Source: Chthoniobacter flavus (lineage in GTDB: Bacteria > Verrucomicrobiota > Verrucomicrobiia > Chthoniobacterales > Chthoniobacteraceae). Taken from it: a stretch of 64,000 nucleotides of DNA. The first letter of the stretch is position 1. Each line of letters starts with the position of its first letter. A model generated the notes under the pieces. That model saw only the letters and a program-made list of their open reading frames with translations. It made no database searches and was not told where the DNA came from. Positions 42,301-51,500 of this stretch are shown piece by piece. Position numbers and translations under genes: made by a program. The stretch is from NCBI GenBank assembly GCA_945861435.1, contig CAMAUX010000005.1:78024-142023 (forward strand). Reading direction: 5' to 3'.

Positions 42301-43997
42301 ACACCGCGCGTCACCGCCGCAGGGCACTGTTGCGGACCGCCCTCTGGCTGAGCGTTGCCGCCTGCTGCGCAACCGCCCATGCGCAGAAGCGCATCGCCCT
42401 CGTCATCGGCAACGGCTCCTACAGCCAGCTGCCACCCCAGCTCCAACTGCAAAGCCCCGCGGCCGATGCCGCCGACACCGCACGCGCACTCGCCTCGCTG
42501 GGTTACCAGATCGTGGGCGGGGAGGCCCATACCAACCTCCCAAAAGAACCCTTCCGTGCGCTCCTGCAGCGTTTCGCACTCGAGGCGCGCGGAGCAGAGG
42601 GCGCTCTCTTCTACTACTCCGGACACGGGGTGCAGGTCGGCGCCGACAACTATCTGCTCCCCACGGACACTCCGCAGCTCACGGGTCTCACAGTGCTTAA
42701 AAATCACGCATTGAGACTGCGCGACACCGTCATGACCGCCCTCGAGGAGGCGGGCGCCGTGCACAAGATCCTCATACTCGACTGCTGCCGCGACAACCCC
42801 TTCGCCGCTCAGTTCCAGCCTGCAACGGAAGCCTCAACAAACGATCCCGGCGATCCCCGCGACGATCCACGGACATTGTTGCAAACCCTGCCGCCGGGAT
42901 ACGGCCCCGGCTTCTACCTCGCCTTCGCCACCAGTCCCGGCTGGACGACGCCCGATGGCAATGGCCGCCGCAACAGCCCGTTCACCGAAGCTCTCCTGAA
43001 GGTCCTCCCACAGAGCCGCGGCAGAGACATCGACCTCTGTTTCCGCGAGGTGAAAAGGGTGCTGCCCGCGGGCCAAGTCAGCTGGACCACGCACAGCCTC
43101 CAAGGCGCATTCAGCATTGCCGAAGCACCCGCCGCTGCCGCGTTGCAGGTCCTCTCCCCCGGGGCACCGCAGTCAAACACCGAGCCCGGCGCACGCTGGG
43201 TCAACGGCATGGCCACCCCCTTCCGCTGGTGCCCGCCAGCAGAGCTGCTGACCATGGGCCGCGGCCCGGAGGATCAGAAGAGCACCCCGATCACCGAAGG
43301 CTTCTGGTTGAGCGAACACGAGGTGACCCAGACAGAGTGGCGCATCGTCACCGGACGCACCGCGCGCGACCAGACACGGCTGAAGCTCCGCGACGAAATC
43401 GAGTTCCTCGCACGCAGCGGCCCACAGACCCGCGGAGCGGCAGCGGAAGGGAATCCTCTGTCCCTCCTCGCGGGCGAGGGACCGGATCTGCCCGTGTACT
43501 GCGTGAGCTGGGAGGAGGCTGCCGACTACTGCGCTCGCCTCACCCAGCGAGACCGCGCTGACGGCCGAATCCCGGCTGCCTGGCGTTACTCCCTCCCCTC
43601 CGAGTCCCAGTGGGAATACGCGTGCCGCGCCGGTTCTCCACTCCACTCTCCGACCGGTACGCCCCAGTCGGACGAAGCACCGGATATCATCTCCCTGGAC
43701 CTGGTGGCGTGGCATCAAGACAACAGCCGCCCCGGCCGCAACGGACGCGAATCCTCCGGGGGCGCAGGCGTGCATGCGACCGGCACCAAACAGCCAAACG
43801 CATGGGGGTTGCACGACATGCTCGGCAACGTGTGGGAATGGTGCGCAGACGCGACAAACAGCTCCGAGCGCGCGCTCCGAGGCGGCGGCTGGACCAGTCG
43901 CCCCGCCCAGATCTCCGCAGCCGCACGGCTCACCTACGGACAGGAGATCCGGTTCAACCACGTCGGATTCCGCCCCGCCTTGGTTCGCGATCCATAG
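42297..43997 (+). CDS. Exported caspase-like (C14) protein with a C-terminal sulfatase-modifying-factor domain
   Basis: A 566-residue exported protein starting at GTG 42297 (signal peptide RRRALLRTALWLSVAACCATAHA). Residues 31-265 form a caspase fold: VIGNGSY, catalytic His H110 in FYYSGHGVQ, and Cys C164 in ILILDCCRDNPF, both present. Residues 300-565 form an FGE/SUMF1-type domain (GFWLSEHEVTQTEWRIV, WRYSLPSESQWEYACRAG, GLHDMLGNVWEWC, LRGGGWTS, NHVGFRPAL). Caspase-FGE fusions occur in several bacterial phyla, and the FGE part may recognise a target or sense a ligand. The GTGA overlap couples it to the OmpA-like protein. Confidence 0.88.
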   Translation: MNTARHRRRALLRTALWLSVAACCATAHAQKRIALVIGNGSYSQLPPQLQLQSPAADAADTARALASLGYQIVGGEAHTNLPKEPFRALLQRFALEARGAEGALFYYSGHGVQVGADNYLLPTDTPQLTGLTVLKNHALRLRDTVMTALEEAGAVHKILILDCCRDNPFAAQFQPATEASTNDPGDPRDDPRTLLQTLPPGYGPGFYLAFATSPGWTTPDGNGRRNSPFTEALLKVLPQSRGRDIDLCFREVKRVLPAGQVSWTTHSLQGAFSIAEAPAAAALQVLSPGAPQSNTEPGARWVNGMATPFRWCPPAELLTMGRGPEDQKSTPITEGFWLSEHEVTQTEWRIVTGRTARDQTRLKLRDEIEFLARSGPQTRGAAAEGNPLSLLAGEGPDLPVYCVSWEEAADYCARLTQRDRADGRIPAAWRYSLPSESQWEYACRAGSPLHSPTGTPQSDEAPDIISLDLVAWHQDNSRPGRNGRESSGGAGVHATGTKQPNAWGLHDMLGNVWEWCADATNSSERALRGGGWTSRPAQISAAARLTYGQEIRFNHVGFRPALVRDP

Positions 43998-44071
43998 ACC
44001 GTGGTGTGCGGAACCACAAATCTCGGACGCGCCCAAAAAAGCGGAGCTCATCTTTCCTTGTCCCACGGTCT

Positions 44072-44105
44072 CTTGGTGCCGTGGTGCCTTGGTGTGAGAA
44101 CCCGC
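44072..44105 (+). repeat. Isolated copy of the 143-bp-array arm
   Basis: CTTGGTGCCGTGGTGCCTTG followed by GTGTGAGAACCCGC repeats the arm of the tandem array at 36520-37817. It is a single copy about 6 kb away, so the arm is a dispersed repeat that was amplified only in one place. Confidence 0.6.
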
Positions 44106-44236
44106 GTCTAAAGCTCACCCGAAGGCTCCAAAGTGGAGCTGGGCCGCTGACGCGCGCAGTCCACGGATAAGAAGCCGCACGGAAGGCAGTCGCGAAGGCT
44201 CATAACTGCTAATGACTGAGATATCCGCGAAGTTCG

Positions 44237-44563
44237 CTATACAACGAACCCCCCGGGTATCTGCGTTGGCTGCACAGACTCTATAGTCTCGAGGAACGAC
44301 AACATTCCAACCACCGCCTCAATTTCCTTCTCTTCCTTATTCAGCTTCAATGTCTCCTTTCGGCACTCCGCTCGCCTGCTCGGCATGATGGTGATCAACC
44401 AAAAAACGAAAGCCCTGATCGCGTAGGGCACGATGTAAACAGCGTCGCTGATCAGGACAAAAAACAGCCGCTGAACCGGACATCCTTTTCCAGAAGCGCA
44501 TGGATCTCCGCAGCCCTGCGCCGACGCTTCCAGAAGGTACATCCAGAAGGATCTTGGTTTCAC
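44237..44563 (-). CDS. Possible small membrane protein
   Basis: A 108-codon frame that opens with GTG. Residues 32-57 form a plausible transmembrane segment (FFVLISDAVYIVPYAIRAF), followed by a charged helix (LKLNKEEKEIEAVVGML). The first 30 residues are unlikely to be real protein and a later start is possible. There is no ribosome site and no recognisable family. It may be a degenerate leftover, and I give it little weight. Confidence 0.3.
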   Translation of the reverse strand: MKPRSFWMYLLEASAQGCGDPCASGKGCPVQRLFFVLISDAVYIVPYAIRAFVFWLITIMPSRRAECRKETLKLNKEEKEIEAVVGMLSFLETIESVQPTQIPGGFVV

Positions 44564-44686
44564 GCAGCAACCCTCCGCGATCCCGCTCTGGAAAGAATGA
44601 TGCGGTTGGCTGTCTGGTTAACACCGCCAATCCCCTTGCGCTTGCGGCGATTGAGGCGCATATTCACCGCAGATTCTGCGGAGTTT

Positions 44687-45787
44687 ATGGCGTTGATTCA
44701 CCAACGAGTTGGCTGGCCGGATTTCCAATGGGATGCCCGCAGCCTCTCTCCCCTTCTCGCTAATGTGCGAAATGCCCAGGGGCGATTGTTGGGACGCATG
44801 GATGGCCTCGGACTTCCTCTGAGGGCTCAGGCCACCCTCACCACCCTCACCGCGGATGTCACCAAATCCAGCGCCATTGAGGGGGAACTCCTCAATCAAG
44901 ACCAAGTGCGGTCATCCATTGCACGCAGACTCGGACTGGATGTTGCCGGATTGGTTTCTTCATCACGGAACATCGATGGGGTTGTGGAGATGATGCTGGA
45001 TGCCTCGCAGAACTTCCGACAACCGCTCACTTCTGACCGGCTCTTTGCATGGCAGGCAGCTCTTTTTCCCACCGGAAGAAGCGGCATGGCGCGTATCGCC
45101 GTGGGAAGTTGGCGCACAGCTGAATCCGGCCCCATGCAGGTGGTTTCAGGAGCCATCGGAAGGGAGCGCGTCCACTTCGAAGCGCCCGCTGCCGAGCGGA
45201 TACCGCAGGAGATGGAGAAATTCCTTTTGTGGCTCGAGCAAGACCAAGGACTCGACCCTGTCCTGAAAGCCGGAATCGCCCATTTTTGGTTCGTAACCCT
45301 CCACCCTTTTGAAGACGGGAACGGGCGCATTGGCCGGGCGATTGCCGACTTGCTGCTCGCGCGGAGTGATGGAATGTCCGAGCGCTTCTACAGCTTGTCG
45401 TCTCAAATCGAGACGGAAAGGAAAGCGTACTACGAAAAGCTGGAGGCCTGTCAGCGAGGGGGCCTCGACATCACCGTCTGGCTGAGGTGGTTTTTGGAAT
45501 GCTTCGGCCGCGCCCTGAAGGGAGCGGAGGGATTATTGGGACAGGTTTTACGCAAGGCGCGTTTGTGGGAGCGAATCAATCAATCCCCCGTCAACGATCG
45601 GCAGCGGGCGGTGATCAACCGGCTTCTGGAGGGGTTCGACAGCAAGCTCACTTCCTCGAAGTACAGCAAGTTAGCCAAATGCTCCCCGGACACAGCGCTT
45701 CGAGACATTCAAGACTTGGTGCGTCGAGGGGTAATGTTTCAAAGCACCTCGGGCGGCCGCAGCACGAGTTACGAACTGGCGGAATAA
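44687..45787 (+). CDS. Fic-family AMPylase with N-terminal inhibitory motif
   Basis: A 366-residue protein. Residues 1-100 match the N-terminal domain of self-inhibited Fic proteins, with the inhibitory helix SSAIEGE (S61, E65). The Fic core shows the complete motif HPFEDGNGRIGR, with catalytic His near residue 206. A winged-helix C-terminus (SSKYSKLAKCSPDTALRDIQDLVRRGVMF) follows, as in the DUF4172-Fic group. These enzymes transfer AMP to protein side chains and are held off by the glutamate of the inhibitory helix. ATG 44687 has GGAG 5 nt upstream. The gene ends 48 bp before the first CRISPR repeat and reads toward it, so read-through into the array is possible. Confidence 0.9.
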   Translation: MALIHQRVGWPDFQWDARSLSPLLANVRNAQGRLLGRMDGLGLPLRAQATLTTLTADVTKSSAIEGELLNQDQVRSSIARRLGLDVAGLVSSSRNIDGVVEMMLDASQNFRQPLTSDRLFAWQAALFPTGRSGMARIAVGSWRTAESGPMQVVSGAIGRERVHFEAPAAERIPQEMEKFLLWLEQDQGLDPVLKAGIAHFWFVTLHPFEDGNGRIGRAIADLLLARSDGMSERFYSLSSQIETERKAYYEKLEACQRGGLDITVWLRWFLECFGRALKGAEGLLGQVLRKARLWERINQSPVNDRQRAVINRLLEGFDSKLTSSKYSKLAKCSPDTALRDIQDLVRRGVMFQSTSGGRSTSYELAE

Positions 45788-45835
45788 TTCCCCAGCAAAT
45801 AAGGGCGGCAGGGTGAGCATTTAATTCGGGCCCGT

Positions 45836-47297
45836 GTTTTGATCGTGCCCCCACCGGGGCAATCTGCTAATTCAATGCCGAGATGCCACTAAGAGCTGTC
45901 ACGTTTTGATCGTGCCCCCACCGGGGCAATCTGCTAATGACGCAGGTGGGTCCTCCAATATGGCGCGAGCGTTTTGATCGTGCCCCCACCGGGGCAATCT
46001 GCTAATGATATCTACGAAGCTCATGCACGGGCTACGATGTTTTGATCGTGCCCCCACCGGGGCAATCTGCTAATCCAATCGCATCGAGCACAGCTTCGAT
46101 CATCGAGTTTTGATCGTGCCCCCACCGGGGCAATCTGCTAATGTGGGGAGGCGACTGGAAGAGCATTGTGGACGGTTTTGATCGTGCCCCCACCGGGGCA
46201 ATCTGCTAATCACAAGAGTGAAATGGACAGCAGCATCCCTGCGTTTTGATCGTGCCCCCACCGGGGCAATCTGCTAATGTGTCCACGATCATCCGCGTCG
46301 GTGTAATTCCGTTTTGATCGTGCCCCCACCGGGGCAATCTGCTAATCACAAGGCCCTCTGCGGGCATCCTGATGCGTCGTTTTGATCGTGCCCCCACCGG
46401 GGCAATCTGCTAATAAAGAGTGGTATGTGGATGGAGAACTGGTTCAGTTTTGATCGTGCCCCCACCGGGGCAATCTGCTAATTTTGCCGGAGATCGGCGC
46501 TGTCATTGGATTGGTTTTGATCGTGCCCCCACCGGGGCAATCTGCTAATATTTCCGGGCCTGCAATTGTCGCAATCGGATGGTTTTGATCGTGCCCCCAC
46601 CGGGGCAATCTGCTAATTTCAAAGCTCGCGAGCAGACGTGGCTATAATTGTTTTGATCGTGCCCCCACCGGGGCAATCTGCTAATCCTAGTGAGTGTTCC
46701 GATCATGGATCGCTTGTGTTTTGATCGTGCCCCCACCGGGGCAATCTGCTAATTGGACGACTGTCTTGGGAACTCTATGTGAGGTGTTTTGATCGTGCCC
46801 CCACCGGGGCAATCTGCTAATGCGGTGCGCTCACTGGCAGTTATCCAAACCCGGTTTTGATCGTGCCCCCACCGGGGCAATCTGCTAATTCGCGAGCTCT
46901 CGCTGGCCAAGCAAGTGTTTGGTTTTGATCGTGCCCCCACCGGGGCAATCTGCTAATATCCGCTGATGCTCCGGCAGGCGCACCGTTCTGTTTTGATCGT
47001 GCCCCCACCGGGGCAATCTGCTAATGATCCAGTGGCGCTGGACTGGCACCATGAGCGGTTTTGATCGTGCCCCCACCGGGGCAATCTGCTAATGCCCGTC
47101 GCATCGCGGAGGCAATCGCCTTGAGGTTTTGATCGTGCCCCCACCGGGGCAATCTGCTAATGGGATGGTATCGAGTGGATACTGCATCAGATTGTTTTGA
47201 TCGTGCCCCCACCGGGGCAATCTGCTAATCGACCTCCTCCAAGGCGTCCGCGTCCAGTAGCGTTTTGATCGTGCCCCCACCGGGGCAATCTGCTAAT
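45836..47297 (+). CRISPR. CRISPR array: 22 repeats, 21 spacers, type II-C-like
   Basis: Twenty-two repeats of 36 bp, identical by eye, start at 45836, 45903, 45971, then every 68 bp to 47262, except one 67-bp step at 46447-46514. Spacers are 32 bp except two of 31 (first and tenth). The repeat begins GTTTTGATCGTGCC and ends CAATCTGCTAAT. Its centre holds a perfect 6-bp hairpin, TGCCCC-CACC-GGGGCA. The GTTTT 5' end and the tracrRNA candidate at 51861 indicate the plus strand is the crRNA strand, so the array is read toward cas2. Uniform repeats at both ends give no sign of decay and suggest recent activity. Only 48 bp separate it from fic and 39 bp from cas2, so any leader is short or lies inside fic. 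Confidence 0.97.
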
Positions 47298-47306
47298 GGC
47301 AGTCAT

Positions 47307-47333
47307 CCAACCCCCTCTATCTGAGGGGGTTGG
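47307..47333. terminator. 11-bp perfect hairpin between the array and cas2
   Basis: CCAACCCCCTC (47307-47317), a 5-nt loop, and GAGGGGGTTGG (47323-47333) separate the last CRISPR repeat from the cas2 stop. It lies where converging array and cas transcripts meet. Neither strand has a following T-tract, so it may act as a roadblock or stabilise 3' ends; it is not an ordinary Rho-independent terminator. Confidence 0.5.
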
Positions 47334-47336
47334 ACA

Positions 47337-47636
47337 CTACCAGAACTCTATCAATCGTGGAAATTTCGGGGGTTCATTCGGGGGCGGTGTGACCGCCATG
47401 CTCAAAATAATCTGAGCATCCCAGACGCTCCGCTCCATCGACAGCAGCCGGATATCCCCGGGAATCCCCCGCGCGACGCGCTGCATATACCTCACCACCC
47501 GCTCACACTCGTGGGGTTCCCCCTCGAAAAGATAGATCGAGTACTGAACCCGGTGGCCCCCCACCCTCTGGAACTCCTGCCGGAGAAAACTCTGATCCCG
47601 CTGCTCAGGCGTGTCGTAGGCCAATAGGACAAGCAT
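47337..47636 (-). CDS. cas2: CRISPR-associated endoribonuclease-like Cas2
   Basis: A 99-residue ferredoxin-like protein and the structural partner of Cas1 in spacer acquisition. The first strand MLVLLAYDTP carries the conserved Asp of Cas2, followed by RRQEF-type helix residues and QYSIYLFEGEP, typical of type II Cas2. It starts 6 nt after the cas1 stop at ATG 47636. The C-terminus is Pro-rich. Confidence 0.95.
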   Translation of the reverse strand: MLVLLAYDTPEQRDQSFLRQEFQRVGGHRVQYSIYLFEGEPHECERVVRYMQRVARGIPGDIRLLSMERSVWDAQIILSMAVTPPPNEPPKFPRLIEFW

Positions 47637-47642
47637 GAAAGG

Positions 47643-48539
47643 TCAAATGCAGGCGTCCCGGGCGTGCAGTTCGAAGGGCCGAAACCGACTTTCACCATCG
47701 AGTGCCCTCACGAAACTCTCCACGCTCAAGCGCAGAATCGACCGGAGCCGGAACGCCTGAGCCCGGTAGCACCACTTGCTCTCGAGCATGGACGCGAAAT
47801 GGGCAGCCATCGCCTTCTTATCCGTCATCTGGTCCATGTGCCGGATCACGGTGAGCTCCACGCAGCACCGGAAGGGCTCAATCAGGTCGCACACAAGGCT
47901 GGGGCGGTTCCTCCGGAGCTTGTGGATGATCCCGATTGTCGGGTCCATGCCGCTGGCGAGCACCTGCCATTCGAGAGCGTGGTAAAGAAATCCGTATCCA
48001 TAGTTCAAGGCAGCGTTGAGCGGCCCCCCGGCATGGCGTTTCTCCCGATGAAAAAGATCCTGGGAAGCCATCGCGAAGTACCGGGCCCAGAAGAACCGTG
48101 CATACCGGGCTTCGAGTCGCAAGATCCGCGCGAACGAGTTCTCAGCGAGCTTCGGCAAATCCTGGAGCAGCGGATCGAACGCGCGCAACATTGTATGCTG
48201 GTTGGCGACCTTGGCCATGAGCAGGTCGCTGGCAAGCTGCGTGGCCCGCCGCTCGCTCAACCGACAGAGCGCCCAGAGGGCCGTCGGATTCACGTGGCGC
48301 GCCTTGGGGGCCAGAGAGAATGTCTTCCACTTTCCCGCCCGCTTATCCCAGCGCGTAAGGACCGTCGGGCACTGATCACAGAGGGATTCCAGTGCCGACT
48401 GGCTCCATTTCGCCCGGCTGGCAAAACACTGCACACTGGCAAGCGTATCGATTGCGATCCGCTTTCCGCCTGCGATGAGTTGGCCCGCACGCGTCTCCAG
48501 CTCAAGGTTTTCGCTGAGAAGGATAAGATGATGAATCAT
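47643..48539 (-). CDS. cas1: CRISPR-associated integrase Cas1
   Basis: A 298-residue Cas1 with metal ligands E143 (LRLEARYARFFW), H206 (MDPTIGIIH), D218 and E221 (CDLIEPFR). ALNYGYGFLYHALEWQV is the conserved core helix. Cas1 and Cas2 integrate new spacers. The start at 48539 is chosen because MIHHLILLSENLEL lines up with the N-terminal strand of type II Cas1 proteins; an ATG at 48575 would add 12 residues. It overlaps the end of cas9 by 38 bp, so translation is coupled. The order cas9-cas1-cas2 with no csn2 or cas4 indicates subtype II-C. Confidence 0.96.
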   Translation of the reverse strand: MIHHLILLSENLELETRAGQLIAGGKRIAIDTLASVQCFASRAKWSQSALESLCDQCPTVLTRWDKRAGKWKTFSLAPKARHVNPTALWALCRLSERRATQLASDLLMAKVANQHTMLRAFDPLLQDLPKLAENSFARILRLEARYARFFWARYFAMASQDLFHREKRHAGGPLNAALNYGYGFLYHALEWQVLASGMDPTIGIIHKLRRNRPSLVCDLIEPFRCCVELTVIRHMDQMTDKKAMAAHFASMLESKWCYRAQAFRLRSILRLSVESFVRALDGESRFRPFELHARDACI

Positions 48540-51500
48540 CGGCCGATGGCAGTCCCGCGAGAAACGCAATGTCATCCACAGACATGGGAGCTTCTTTCAG
48601 CTTGGCTCCTGAGAACACATCCTTCACCTCGATTCTCCCTCGTCCGGTTTTCCCGACAGACGCGACCGAAACCCACGCGTGTCTCGCTACGGGCTCTCCG
48701 CGTTTGGCAAGTTTTCCACCCACCGTGAATCCGATCCGGAACAGATCGCCCTTCCTTACCACGAGCGACTTCCCTGTCACCGGGTGAATAGCCGGGCGGG
48801 CGAACGGCGGTAGTTTTCCGGCGATGAGCTCCTTCAGGGATGCTGGCAACTCCGGCGCTCCTACGCGCCATGGTTTTTTCGGCCGTTGATCCCAGCGGAT
48901 ACCGATTTTGCGTAAAGCGTCCAAAACCGCCCTTGTGGGGACGATTTGCTTGAAGAAAGACCACTTTTTCTTTTTCGAATCCCAGCCCCGCCAGATTTCA
49001 ATCCGATCCCAGTTTTCCAGAATCGCTTTCACCTCGCGCAAATGGCCATTTGCGGATTTCACGGCCACAAAGCCGAGGGGATCCTCTGCGAGATCCCCCT
49101 TTTTGGAACGCTTCCATATCGAGCGGACGGGAGTCCCATCAAGAAGACGGAGGGGCTTGTCCCCATCTTGAGTGAGCCATTTTTCGAGGGCGCCGCGCGT
49201 GGGCACGAGCTTCACTTGCGTGCCGTCTTTCTGCGTTCTGCTGTCGGGGATTCCGGAGGCGCGCAAATCGGCAAGGAGTTCATCGGCAAGCGCACTTTCC
49301 TTGTTAATGCCGGTGCGCTGCGCAAGTGCGCCGTCTGGGAGTACGCGCCACATGGTCGTGTCGTGGATCCGACGATGGCGGCTGGTGGAGCGGTGACGCA
49401 GGATGGGGCATTCGGTGGCATCGTGCGCGGCAAGTCTGGCAATCGTGGCTGAAGAAGGCCCGAGCGGAAGCACTCCCAGCACATTTCTCCGGCCTTGGGC
49501 ATCCGCCTTGGGATGGAAAATCCCGCCAGCGTAAATCATGTTCTGTCCCTTCTGGGGCGGGATGAACGCGAGGATCGCAGCATCGACAAGATGGTGCGTG
49601 AGATCTGCGCGGTCTTTCTGGGGAAGCCCCCATGCCTTTCGGCAGGCGGAAGTCATGAACCCGGTGGGAGTGCCGATGCGGCGGGCGCGTTCGTTTTCGC
49701 GCTCGGTGGGATCGTCGATTTGGTGGATGCCCATCCACTCGGCAAGCTCACCCCAGAGCTGTCGTGCGAGCTGTGCGACACGGGTGGTGTTCCCGAGATC
49801 GGGAATCTCGTCGGCGTCTTCCCATGCGAAGAGTTCGCGCTTCCGCCGGCCCCAGCGCATGGAGGCGGTACGCGCCAACATCGTCTCGAAGGGGATTCCC
49901 TTGGCCGTCGCATACTGCCGCGGCGTGCGCCGCCCTTTCTCCGCATTCACTGTCCGGAAAGTGAGGACAAGGTTCTCATCCATCGAGAGCCCCCCGCTTT
50001 CCTGAGGAAAGAGGTGCTCCACCTCCAGATTGTCCGCGAGCGGTGACCCCAGAGGATCGCCGGTGAAAGGGCACACGCCCATCTGTTGATCGTAAAGTTC
50101 CACGCGGCGCCGCGTGCTGCCCTTTGCGTCGGCAGGCAGGTGGTGCAGTTCATAAAGTTTGCGCCGCCGATCTTCGTTCTCCGCGATTTTTTTTTCGATT
50201 TCCGCCCGTTGCAAAACATCCCGCGGAATATCGCGGGCCATTTCCACCACACAGTAGTCGGGTGAGGAAACTCCGCCCAGTGCATCCCCAAGCGCAGACC
50301 ACAGGAGCTGAAGTTTTCCCGGATGAGCGAGCGCACCGCGCGTCTTGCCGTTGCGGGTCCGTCCCTTGCGGACGCGCTGGCCGAGCAGGAACTCGATTTG
50401 GGGATAGACGCCGTCGAGGTCGATCTCCGGCTGCCTGCGAAACTTGTAGTAATCTCCGAGGGCGACCGTGACAGAGTCTGGATCGAATCCGTTCTGGGTG
50501 GCGAGGTCCATCAGCTTGAGGGCCGCTGCTGTGCTGAGGCTGGTGGTGCCTCCTCGCGCGGCCACACCGGGGGCGAGCAAGTCCCGCAACTGTTTGAAAA
50601 ACGCCACGTTGTGTTCGGACTTGTGCTTTCCGCGGAGAGGTGCCACTTCGCCGTCACTCGCCGTCTCGGCTTCCTCCACGATCTCGTCCATTACGGGCTT
50701 CACTTCGCGCTCAAGTCTTGCCTTCGGATTCGCGCGCAACCACGCGAGGACGGCCTGGCAACGCGCGGCGCTTACCTTTGCAAAAGTGAGTGTCCCCGGG
50801 TTCTGGCGGGTCTTCCCGACGATCAACTGCAGGCGACGACCGGCGAGGAACTCGAGCACTCGAAACGCCCGCACATCGATATCCGCCCCTGATGCGACGG
50901 GTTGATCCCCCAACCCAAGCCACAGTGCGGTTCTGCAGCGCTTGCGTTTCCCATCGAAATGCTCGCGCATTTCCGTCGGTGTCTTCCGATGATAAAAGAA
51001 GATGGCCTTTGCCCTGCTTTCGGGACAGTCGGGCTTGCCAGCGAGAGCCGCCAGAAATCCTTCTGCGTCATCAATAAGATGCGCATGGCGACGAACGATT
51101 TTCTCCAAATGTTCCCAGACGAACTTCCGAGGGAAAGCCTCGCCCTTGGCCCTCGCCTTGAGATGCTTCCTGCTTCCGCGCGCATGAAGGGCGAGCCTCG
51201 CCTCGATAATCTCCGGCCCAGAAGTCCTTCCTGAAACCGCGAGGTCAAAGCTCTGTTTCTGATCGTCGCTCCAGTGTTCGAACGCCGATGCCTCGGAGCG
51301 GGCCCGCTCTGCATCCGTATGCGTGAGCCAGAGCCCTTCGAGCGCGTTCATCACCGGCTTGAACTCGGTGGAGTCGCCCCACGGATATGCACCCTCCTCA
51401 TTGAAGTACTCGTAGTCGTAGCCCCGGTGAGCGACGCAATGGCGGATAGCGAGAGAAAGAGCCTGTTTTGAAGCAAGGACTTTTGTCACCGCTCGGTGGC

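Larger units (their letters stand above)
43998..44686. other. 689-bp low-density region before the Fic gene
   Basis: This interval is AT-richer than its flanks (especially 44220-44450) and marks the left edge of the defence island. It contains the arm-like repeat at 44072 and one weak minus-strand frame (44237-44563), annotated separately. I found no other gene, terminator or attachment-site signature. Confidence 0.5.

Noticed and set aside
45836..47297. Minus-strand frames of 63 aa repeated along the CRISPR array
   Set aside because: They arise because the 68-bp period gives recurring frames through identical repeats; there are no ribosome sites and the codons are fixed by the repeat.
47307..47333. 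Intrinsic terminator for cas2 or the array
   Set aside because: The hairpin is perfect but neither strand has a T-tract; kept only as a structural hairpin of uncertain role.
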